From Tiliqua scincoides (taxonomy: Eukaryota; Chordata; Lepidosauria; Squamata; Scincidae): a stretch of DNA of 64,000 nt. Location of the stretch: NCBI RefSeq assembly GCF_035046505.1, contig NC_089824.1, positions 52,145,274-52,209,273 of the forward strand, given 5' to 3'. A program made the translations under genes and the position numbers. Shown here in pieces: positions 12,575 through 20,797 of this stretch (its first letter is position 1; every line of letters begins with the position of its first letter). A model generated the notes under the pieces. That model saw only the letters and a list, made by a program, of their open reading frames with translations, ran no database searches and was not told the DNA's origin.

Positions 12575-13887
12575 TGACAGCCACTCTTTATAGCCTTCAT
12601 AGATCTCACGAAGGCTTTCGACCTGGTCAGCAGGGACAGCCTCTTCAAGATTCTCCCCAAGATCGGATGTCCACCCAGGCTCCTCAGCATCATCAGATCT
12701 TTCCACAAGGACATGAAGGGCACTGTTGTCTTCAATGGCTCCACATCAGACCCCTTTGACATCCAAAGCAGAGTGAAGCAGGGCTGTGTTCTTGCGCCAA
12801 CCTTGTTTGGGAATTTCTTCACTGTCCTGCTGAAGCATGCCTTTGGAACTGCAACAGAAGGCATCTATCTCCGGACCAGATCAGATGGAAAGCTCTTCAA
12901 CCTCTCCAGACTGAGAGCAAAGTCCACAGTACAGCTGAAATGTCTGTGTGACTTCCTCTTTGCCGATGATGCAGCTGTCACAACCCGCTCTGCCAAAGAT
13001 CTCCAGCAGCTCATGGATCGTTTTAGCAAGGCCTGCCAAGATTTTGGACTGACAATCAGCCTGAAGAAAACACAGGTCATGGTTCAGGATGTGGACTCAC
13101 CTCCCTGCATTACAATCTCTGCGCATGAACTGGAGGTTGTCCATGACTTTGTGTACCTTGGCTCAACGATCTCCGACACTCTTTCTCTTGATACCGAGCT
13201 AAACAAGCGCATCGGTAAAGCAGCTACCACATTTTCCAGACTCACAAAGAGAATCTGGTCCAACAAGAAGCTGACAGAACATACCAAGATCCAGGTCTAC
13301 AGAGCTTGCGTCCTGAGTACACTTCTGTACTGCAGCGAGTCATGGACTCTTCACTCACAACAGGAGAGGAAACTGAACGCTTTCCACATGCGCTGCCTCC
13401 GATGCATTCTCGGCATCACCTGGCAGGACAAAGTTCCAAACAACACAGTCCTGGAACGAGCTGGAATCCCTAGCATGTATGCACTGCTGAAACAGAGATG
13501 CCTGCGTTGGCTCAGTCATGTTGTGAGAATGGATGATGGCCGGATCCCAAAGGATCTCCTCTGTGGTGAACTAGTGCAAGGAAAGTGCCCTACAGGTAGA
13601 CCACAGGACCATACAAGGACATCTGCAAGAGGGATCTGAAGGCCTTAGGAGTGGACCTTAACAGGTGGGAAACCCTGGCCTCTGAGTGGCCAGCTTGGAA
13701 GCAGACTGTGCAGCATGCCTTTCCCAGTTTGAAGAGACACTTGGCCAACAGACTGAGGCAAAGAAGGAAGGCCCATAGCCAAGGAGACAGACCAGGGACA
13801 GACTGCACTTGCTCCCAGTGTGGAAGGGATTGTCACTCCCGAATCGGCCTTTTCAGCCACACTAGACACTGTTCCAGAACCACCATT
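12575..13887 (+). mobile_element. RTE-like LINE, 5'-truncated, longest copy (copy B)
   Basis: A non-LTR retrotransposon encoding reverse transcriptase. From 12584 one frame stays open for over 1 kb: LFIAFIDLTKAFDLVSR (RT motif A), VKQGCVLAPTLF (motif B region), CDFLFADDAAVTT (catalytic FADD near 12960), FGLTISLKKTQVM, VYLGSTI, then the post-RT region with RRLRWLGHV-like and GRIPKDLL motifs. Near 13605 (GRPQ followed by DHTRT instead of LRYKD) the frame shifts. The C-terminal VDLNRWETLAS and CCHC knuckle continue in another frame, with further small indels around 13710-13770. The endonuclease and 5' end are missing and the normal 3' tail is lost. Clade is tentative: similar proteins are usually placed with RTE-type LINEs. 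Its truncated 5' end abuts a TA-rich run. Confidence 0.88.
12584..13639 (+). pseudogene. Reverse transcriptase fragment of RTE-like LINE
   Basis: 352 codons open, counted from the truncated upstream edge rather than from a true start; the first Met is at 12713. Palm motifs FIDLTKAFD, QGCVLAP and FADD are present, so the catalytic aspartates are intact in this piece. The fingers subdomain and the endonuclease are absent. The frame ends after a shift that takes it into the wrong phase about 30 bp before the stop. It cannot yield a working retrotransposase alone. Relatives at 42.2 and 46.4 kb cover only the region downstream of the RT. Confidence 0.85.
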
Positions 13888-13914
13888 CAGAGCATGATTA
13901 TATATTATTTAGTA

Positions 13915-14297
13915 GTTGGCAACCTTCAGTCTTGAAAAACTATGGTATCGCGCTCTGAATGGTGGTTCCTCTCCAGTGCGCGAAGCCTGGGTAAAGAAGG
14001 TATGGAGGATAGGCTGTTACCCATGCAGCAAATCCCCCCTCTCCACGTCGCTGGAATGGTCCAATGGAAAGGCAGAAGCCAATATGGTTGGTTCCAGCGG
14101 CATCGCAGGAGTTGCCAGAGCGTGACTGTGTACAGCCACGAACTGCCTCAGGGACTCCGGCTCCTGATTTTGCCTCAAGGTTGACTCCTGAAGCCTTTTC
14201 CACAACTGGATATGGCCACAAGGCAGTGGAGGTTTGAGGTCAGAGTTTCCTTCTCTTAGATGAGCTGCCTTCCCAGGCTGACGAGTCCCATCTACCC
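13915..14297 (-). mobile_element. Internally deleted RTE-like LINE derivative
   Basis: Read on the minus strand, it starts near CGTCAGCCTGGGAAGGCAGC. It runs through about 340 bp not found in the other copies here, then joins directly to GAACCACCATTCAGAGCGCG, the last codons and 3' tail of the LINE family, ending GTTGCCAAC. A 93-codon frame crosses the join and ends TTIQSAIP, the natural C-terminus of the LINE protein. The simplest reading is the 5' region of the same LINE fused to its 3' end by deletion of most of the coding part. It could instead be an independent SINE-like element that captured the tail. It lies tail-to-tail against copy B. No duplication was found. Confidence 0.68.
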
Positions 14298-14347
14298 GGT
14301 ATACTATACCCGGTATACTATATACTATATATACTATATATATATAG
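14298..14347. repeat. TA-rich microsatellite
   Basis: Contains GGTATACTATACC twice and then (TATA)n. Low complexity. Confidence 0.85.
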
Positions 14348-15537
14348 CTTTTTTTAAAAAGCTGTAAGAACCAATATTGTAATAGAAAAATATTTAGTAT
14401 TTAATTGATCTTCAAAGTCTCAAAGTTGATGCAAATTATCCCCAATTATAGGAAGAGTTATCAGAAGTTGGAAGACCCGCAGGCCGATCTTATTGACATT
14501 CCATTGAAGCAGGTGGGTTGGTGATATGGTTGTTTCAGGGGATAATCGGGGAGGTTCAGATGGAGAGCAGGCCAGGCAAGGGGCAGTTTGGTGGTGGGAA
14601 AGGGCAGAACTTGGCAGCTGCTGTGCACACCAAGATCCTATCCTGTCCCTTGAGTCTCTCAGACTTTCACCAGCTAAACAGCTTGCGTAGGTCTGAAGAG
14701 ATCTATTGAAGGATATGCAGTCTAAAAGAAGGTAACTAACAAAGATTTTACATAACCCACCTGGGTTGCCTGGTCATGCTTCCCCCACAGCATATCATGT
14801 ACTCTGTCTCATCAATATTGCATTCTGTGGGCTGCCACAGGATGGGATTGAACCCTCCATGACTTTGTGACTTCAGGATTCTCATTCTTAGTTCTAATGG
14901 TCCAATCCCATCCAGTTTACACCACACAGCCATGCTGCCAGTGTACATGATGCATGCTATGGTGGGGTCAATATCAGAGAGCCAATATTTAGATGCAATT
15001 TCAATTTTTTTTTAAATTAAAGTCCCCTTTAATTTTTATCCCTTTATTTTTCTCTTGTTTCAGTTGAAAATTCAATTACAGATATATTTTTGATTTTTAT
15101 TTTTTTTACTTTCTCTTTATACAGTGTTATACATGATGCATTATGATGTGTGGGGTTATAAACAATTGATTTATTGGATGGATTTTTTAAGATCTGTCAT
15201 GATGCCCTTGTTGAGAATCTGTGATTCAGGGGTGACATTGATCTGGGCCCTCTTCATTCAGTTGAAATTAGTTGTGTTATAATCAATAGATCTTCTTGAT
15301 AAGCTTCTCAAGATCTGTCAGCTATCTATGGTGAAAGTTTTACACTCTGATCTCCAATTTCTTTATTAAGTTACCATCTTTTCTTTACATATGGCTGATC
15401 AATTTTTTCTCCTAGATGACTTCCTTCAGATATGTCCTACTGTTTTTGTGGGAGAACCCAATGCTTACATGTGATTCTTATTTCCTACTATGGTTCTGAC
15501 TCCCCCCCCTTCCTTTCTCTTATTTGAAATCTAAAAC
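14348..15537. other. Stretch without gene
   Basis: AT-rich with T runs around 15000-15115. GGTCCAATCCCATCCAGTTTAC near 14900 resembles the end of the CAATCC-ended MITEs but no second end was found. Confidence 0.4.
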
Positions 15538-15545
15538 CCTTAAGG

Positions 15546-15794
15546 CAGGGCTTTTCAAACTGGGGCGTTGAGTTTGTGGAGGCGGGACACAATAACTGCA
15601 CTTTCACTTTTTAAGCTTTGGGGAGCCTTACAAACACTTGTACAGGGCTCCCCACACCCCAGGGAGGCTGCTGCAGGGACTGGTGGGTACACACCAGTAC
15701 CTGCAGCCCCCTTCCCCCCGCCCCCACTGCCTCCCCCACTCCCCTGCAAGGACTACCGCAGTCCTCAAACTCCCTGCGAGTTTGAGAACCGCAG
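15546..15794. mobile_element. hAT-type MITE, 249 bp
   Basis: Flanked by a perfect and self-complementary 8-bp duplication, ccttaagg (15538-15545 and 15795-15802). Ends CAGGGCTTTTCAAACT and AGTTTGAGAACCGCAG are inverted repeats. The GC-rich interior shares GGGGAGCC-TACAAACA-TTGTACAGGGCTCCCC-like sequence with the larger relative at 25.7-26.3 kb. Confidence 0.88.
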
Positions 15795-15976
15795 CCTTAA
15801 GGATATGCTCTGTTGCTTTTCTTGCAAGTTCATATATGAGATATGACCGTGGTTCTATTTGATGTACTATTTTTACCTTGGGTTTACTATTGGGTTACTA
15901 AAGAGACTTTTCATTTTGGGGGAGGGGGAATATTGGTTGTATTGTAAATTAAGAATAGAATGACTCTATATGAAAT

Positions 15977-16325
15977 GTAATAAGGTAAACGTTTCCCCAC
16001 GGCGTTAAGCCTAGTCATGTCTGACGCTAGGAGCGGTGCTCATCTCTGTTTCCAAACTGAAGAGCCAGTGTTTGTCTGTAAACTGTTTCTGTGGTCATGT
16101 GGCCGGCATGGCTAGGTGCCTAAACAGACGGAACGCCATCACCTTCCCACCAAGGTAGTACCTATTTATCTACTCGCATTCTTATATGCTTTCGAACTGC
16201 TAGGTTGGCAGGAGCTGGGACAAGCAACGGGAGCTCACCCCATCACACGGATTCAAACTGCCAACCTTGTGGTCTCCAGGCTCATTGGTTCAGTGGTTTA
16301 ACCCTCAGCGCCACCGTGTCTCCCA
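15977..16325 (-). mobile_element. Sauria-type tRNA SINE, full length
   Basis: On the minus strand it begins with a tRNA-like head, GGTGGCGCTGAGGGTTAAA (box A region) and CAGTTTGAATCC (box B). The body has CACCTAGCCATGCCGGCCAC, and the tail has GTCAGACATGACTAGGCTTAA followed by TTTACCTTATTAC. This matches my knowledge of Sauria SINEs, which are mobilised by Bov-B LINEs. An exact 11-bp duplication, ctatatgaaat, flanks it at 15966-15976 and 16326-16336. Both control boxes are readable and the copy is nearly complete, so it is fairly young. This is the strongest single indicator of a squamate genome. Confidence 0.92.
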
Positions 16326-16389
16326 CTATATGAAATTACTGCTAGACAAATTAAGTGTCAGATACAGAATATGGAAGTGATATGGAATA

Positions 16390-16500
16390 TGGATAAGGAT
16401 GCACTGCATCCTGTAGTGGAAGAACAGTCACTGAGGACTCCTCAAGTTAAGGGACCTTTATCTCAGGGTTGCATCAGTGCTAGAAAGTTGACTAGGATTG
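16390..16500. mobile_element. MITE of the CAATCCTATCC-ended family, left part, split by L2
   Basis: GCACTGCATCCTGTAGTGG, then CTCCTCAAGTTAAGGGACC, then GTGCTAGAAAGTTGACTAGG match the interior and right end of the copies at 34.6 and 40.2 kb. The terminal GATTGGGCCC is found 3.7 kb away after the L2. Confidence 0.75.
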
Positions 16501-16511
16501 TTAACTTGGGA

Positions 16512-16714
16512 CTGGTCTCGGGACTGACGAGGAGCTGCTTTCTCCCTGCAGGTAACCTGCTTAAGCCTTTTTTCCCCTGGTTTTGGGCTCAGTGAGCAAA
16601 GGGTCAGCTACCAGGAGGGTGGAGGAAGGAGCTGTGATTGGGAACACCTGTGTCTGGTCTCGGGACTGACGAGGGGCTGCTTTCTCCCTGCAGGTAACCT
16701 GCTTAAGCCTCTCG
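16512..16714 (+). promoter_or_regulatory. Repeated 5' leader unit of L2, probable internal promoter
   Basis: A 60-bp block beginning CTGGTCTCGGGACTGACGAGG recurs 142 bp downstream (16654) with one clear mismatch in its first 50 bases. The second copy then leads into unique leader sequence. Tandem 5' monomers often carry promoter activity in LINEs, so this is a likely transcription start region by analogy. Each unit contains CTGCAGGTAACC, which also looks like a splice donor. Promoter function is inference. Confidence 0.55.
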
Positions 16715-16859
16715 TGCCCAGAAGACCAAGGCTCCCTTCCTGGCTGATGAACTGAAGCAGTGGTCGGATTATTCCTCCCCTTCTGTTTAAGGCAGGGGAG
16801 AGAGGAGCAACTGAAATCTTTAGGGCAGCACAGTCTTTTTTGCAGCAGAGGATTGGCCT

Positions 16860-17798
16860 GTGAGACACCCAGTGCTAGGCTTGCCTTGTTTTTATCTTTT
16901 TGTAAGCAATCCTGCTGGGTGTCTCTCTCTGTATAGACCAGTCTCAGAAGGTGGGCCTTGCCACATGTGTTTCTTTTTAGGAGGGAGCTCAGGGGAGGGG
17001 AGGGGTGCCACTATCAAGAGAGTGACGGGCCAAGGGAGATATGGCAGTGGGTGTTGGACAGGCCGTTACAGGAGAAAGAGAGTTCATCATAGGCAGATCA
17101 TCTCTCCTTCTGGTCCTTCCCCCAATTCTCGGATGCCTGGTGGTCTTGGCAGTGAGTCCCTGGATCTGAAGCTGCTGCTTTTGAATGCCAGGTCGGTGAA
17201 TAACAAAACCTGCATTATCCGGGATTTATTCCTGGATGAGAAAGCCGACCTGGTATGTATTACGGAGACCTGGTTGGACATAGCAGGAGGAGTTAGTCTC
17301 TCTGAACTTTGTCCTCCAGGTTTCCAGGTATTGCAGCAGGCAACATTGCAGGGACGGGGAGGGGGAGTTGCAATGGTCTATCGTGAGTCCATCTCCCTTA
17401 CCAGGTGCCCTGTCCAGCAGTTTGCTGGGTTCGAGTGCCTGCATGTTGTGTTGAGAGGACCGGACAGGATTGGGATTCTGTTGGTGTACCGCCCGCCCTG
17501 CTGCCCAACAGTCTCCCTGCCTGAGCTGACTGGGGTGATCTCGGGGGTGGCATTGGAGGCCCCCCGCCTATTAGTGCTGGGGGACTTCAATGTGCATGCC
17601 GAGGCCCCTGCGTCAGGTGCAGCTCAGGATTTCATGGCTGCCATGACAACCATGGGCCTGTCCCAGAAAATCTGGGCCCCAACACATACAGCAGGACATG
17701 TGCTGGACCTGGTGTTTACAGCTGGGCACGGGGGCAGTGATCTGGACGTAGAGGAGATCAAGATCACTCCGTTGTCATGGACAGATCACTTCCGGTAA
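16860..17798 (+). pseudogene. L2 endonuclease domain
   Basis: Apurinic-type endonuclease that nicks target DNA for target-primed reverse transcription. Visible signatures are LLLLNARSVNNKT, DLVCITETWLD (catalytic Glu in TETW), VLGDFNVHA and the terminal SWTDHF that precedes the catalytic His. The Met at 16860 is only the first in the open frame; conserved homology begins around 17160, so the true start is uncertain. Immediately after TDHFR the frame hits a stop because of a one-base shift, and the protein continues in the frame starting 17777. Confidence 0.88.
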
Positions 17799-18655
17799 GG
17801 TTTAGGCTTGTTGCGACTTCCTACCTCTGCAGAGGCGGGGGACCGTTTTCTATGGTCCGCCCCCGGAGGCTAATGGATCCTGAAGGTTTCCTGAGGGCTC
17901 TGGGGGATTTCCCCACTGCCACAACTGGCGTCTCATCTGAGGCCCTGGTTGACCTGTGGAATGGGGAAATGACCAGGGCAGTGGATGAGATTGTTCCGGA
18001 GCGACCTCTGCCACTCGGAGCGGCTCCTTGGTTCACTGAGGAGCTGCAAATGATGAAGCAGCAGGGCAGGCGTCTAGAGCGACGGTGGCAGAAAACTCAG
18101 GATGAATCCGATCGGACATGGAGTAGAGCTCATTGCAGAGCCTATTCCGTGGCGGTGGTAGCAGCGAAGAGATCGTTCTTCTCTGCTACCATTGCGTCTG
18201 CTGACAACTGTCCGGCAGAGCTGTTCCATGTAGTGCGGAGCCTCCTCCATCAGGCCCCCCCAGTAGATCAGGAGGAACACACGGTCAGCCGCTGTGACAT
18301 GTTTGCGCAACATTTTGCAGATAAAATTGATCGTATTCTTCACAACTTGGATGCCACATTGACAGTGTCTGACGATGTCCCCTTGGCAACTGCTTGTCCT
18401 GTGTTGTGGGATTCTTTTCAGCTTGTACAGCCTGAGGAGGTGAACAGACTCCTTTGGAGTGTGAGGCCATCTGCCTGCCTGCTCGACCCTTGCCCAGCTT
18501 GGTTGATAAGAGCTGCCCGGGGTGGGCTGGCTGAGTGGACAGGGAGGGTGGTCAACTCTTCCTTGATGGAGGGGACGTTACCACTCGCTTTGAAACGGGG
18601 CAGTGGTTCGCCCCCTCCTGAAGAAGCCCTCCCTGGATTCCACTGTGTTGGATAA
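17777..18655 (+). pseudogene. L2 linker between endonuclease and reverse transcriptase
   Basis: Continues the L2 protein in a shifted frame. It covers the region after the endonuclease: WSRAHCRAYSVAVVAAKRSF and VRSLLHQAPP resemble the poorly conserved linker of L2/CR1-group elements. It ends in LKRGSGSPPPEEA. There the intact family would read into VVRPLLKKPSLD, which is found in the overlapping downstream frame, so a second one-base shift lies near 18603. Confidence 0.8.
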
Positions 18656-19274
18656 CTACCGGCCAGTCTCCAACATCCCGTTTCTGGGCAAGGTAATTGA
18701 GCGGGTGGTGGCATCCCAACTCCAGAGGGTCTTGGATGAAGCGGATTATCTGGATCCTTTTCAATCTGGCTTCAGGCCGGGCTTTGGGACGGAAATCACC
18801 TTGGTCGCCTTGGTGGATGACCTACGCCGGGGACTGGACAGGGGGAGTGCGTCCCTGTTGGTCCTGCTGGACCTCTCAGCGGCTTTCGATACCATCGACC
18901 ATGGTATTCTTCTGGGCCGATTGGCCGAGTTGGGAGCTAGAGGCACTGTTTTGCAGTGGTTCCGCTCCTACTTGGAGGGTCGGTCCCAGATGGTGGTGCT
19001 GAGGGATGCCTGTTTGACACCCTGGCCCTTGAGATGCGGGCTGCCACAGGGTTCAATTCTGTCCCCCATGCTATTTAACACCTACATGAAACTGCTGGGA
19101 GAGGTCATCCGGGGCTTTGGAGTGGGGTGCCATCAATATGCCGATGACACCCAGCTCTATCTCTCCTTTTCTCCAGACTCCAGGGTGGCGGTTGAGGGCC
19201 TGGAGCGCTGTCTGGAGGCAGTGAGGATCTGGATGGGGGCTAACAAGCTGAAATTAAATCTGGATAAGACATAG
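18603..19274 (+). pseudogene. L2 reverse transcriptase core
   Basis: All main RT blocks are in order: VRPLLKKPSLD, NYRPVSNIPFLGKVIERVV, FQSGFRPGFGTE, LLVLLDLSAAFDTIDH (motif A Asp), GLPQGSILSPMLFN (motif B) and HQYADDTQLYL (catalytic YADD). The domain is intact over 223 codons and ends LNLDKT at a premature TAG. The same frame resumes directly after the stop with VQKSSMQVLDY, so this is a single nonsense change. Confidence 0.9.
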
Positions 19275-19298
19275 GCTCTCCTGGTTCAGAAATCCTCG

Positions 19299-19907
19299 AT
19301 GCAGGTGCTGGACTATCGGCTTGCGCTGAATGGGGTTGCACTCCCTCTGAAGGAGCAGGTCCGCAGCTTGGGGGTCCACCTGGACTCGCAGCTGCTCCTG
19401 GATTCCCAGGTGGTGGCTGTGGCTAGGGGGGCCTTTGCTCAGCTGCGGCTGGTGCGCCAGCTGCGGCCGTACTTGGATCGTGCAGACCTAGCCACGGTGA
19501 TCCATGCCTTGGTGACATTGAGATTAGATTACTGTAACGCACTCTATGTGGGGCTGCCCTTGAAGACGGTTCGGAAACTGCAACTAGTGCAGAATGCGGC
19601 GGCCCGTGTGGTTACTGGAGGTAGGCGGTTCGACTCTGTCAGTCCACTTCTCCAGTGGCTGCATTGGCTGCCCATTCGTTTCCGGGCCCAATTCAAGGTG
19701 CTGGTATTGACCTTTAAAGCCCTATACTGCTCTGGACCAGGGTATCTTAGAGATTGCCTGCTCCCATACAATCCGGCTCATCCTCTTAGGTCATCAGAGA
19801 AGGCCTTTTTACAAGAGCCGCCGCCTAAGGAGGTACATGGGGCGGCTGCAAGAATTAGGGCCTTCTCAGTAGTGGCACCAACGCTTATGGAACTCCCTTC
19901 CCCTTGA
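19299..19907 (+). pseudogene. L2 C-terminal region
   Basis: In phase with the RT core beyond its premature stop. It contains GVHLDSQL, AFAQLRLVRQLRPYL, TLRLDYCNALYVGLP, KLQLVQNAAARVVTGG and LHWLPIRFRAQFKVL, the conserved post-RT block of L2 elements. It ends PTLMELPSP; the family usually runs on through LWNSLP-like sequence, so the last codons are affected by a small change. The 3' UTR follows. Confidence 0.88.
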
Positions 19908-20373
19908 CTTAAGAATGGCTCCCTCTCTTGAGACCTTTTGGCGAGGCCTGAAGACCCTTGTGTTTAAACAAGCCTTCTGAGTTCTCAGCCTTTTAACATC
20001 TTTTTAACATCTTTTAATATTTTTACAGGCCTGATTCTTTTATGACTTACTGCTGCTCTATGCTCTTTTTACCTAGTTTTTATTCTGACTGCTGTTTTTT
20101 ATGATGTGTTAATATGTTTTTATTTGTTTTTAAATTATGTTTTTAATATGTTGTAAGCCGCCTTGAGTCCCTTCGGGGAGAAAGGCGGGGTAAAAATAAA
20201 GTTATTATTATTATTATTAGGATTGGGCCCTCAAATTTACAAACTTTGAGGGCAATATTATTACAACATTAGAAGAGATTGAAAATAATACTGAAATGAG
20301 AGGTGGTGGCCCAGTTCTGGGCAATATGGGAATGAGAATAGGCCATATTGATACTAATTCATGTTGTTCTAGG

Positions 20374-20797
20374 CCAGGGTGCCCAAACCCCAGCCCTGGG
20401 GCCACTTGCAGCCCTCGAGCCCTCAGGGAGCCCCCAGTCTCCAATGAGCCTCTTGCCTTCTGGAGACTTGCTGGAGCTCACACTGACCTGATGCAACTGC
20501 TCTCAGTCAACTGTTCAATCTCTCGCATGAGGTGTGGGACGAGGACTCCCGCCACTGCTTGCTGTTTCACACCTGTGATGCAGCAGCGACAGCAAAGGAA
20601 AGGCTGGCCTTGCTTTGTACGAGGCCTTTTGTAGGCCTTGAGCTATTGCAAGACCTGCATTCATTCATATAAGTTCTATATTCATTTATGTAAATTTATT
20701 CAAATTTGAAATATGAATTAATTCTTTTTGAGTGGCCCCCAACACAGTGACAGAGAAATAATGTGACCTTCCTGCCAAAAAGTTTGGACACTCCTAG
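20374..20797. mobile_element. hAT MITE family A, degraded copy
   Basis: CAGGGTGCCCAAACCCCAGC at one end and AGTTTGGACACTCCTAG at the other are decayed forms of the inverted ends seen at 27509. The interior shares GGGGCCACTTGCAGCCCTC, CTCCAATGAGCCTCT and AGGCCTTTTGTAGGCCTTGA with the other family A copies. The flanking duplication is unclear. Confidence 0.78.

Larger units (their letters stand above)
16501..20217 (+). mobile_element. L2 LINE, near full length, coding region broken
   Basis: A 3.7-kb non-LTR retrotransposon with 5' leader, endonuclease, reverse transcriptase, C-terminal region, 3' UTR and (TTA)n tail. It lies between 8-bp copies of taggattg (16493-16500 and 20218-20225), and its insertion split an older MITE. 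The 3' end GCCGCCTTGAGTCCCTTCGG followed by AGAAAGGCGGGGTAAAAATAAA is the standard squamate L2 end. The reading frame is interrupted by two shifts (near 17795 and near 18603) and one in-frame stop (TAG at 19272-19274), so it is inactive but not very old. It is GC-richer than its surroundings. No separate ORF1 product was identified in the leader. Confidence 0.92.
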
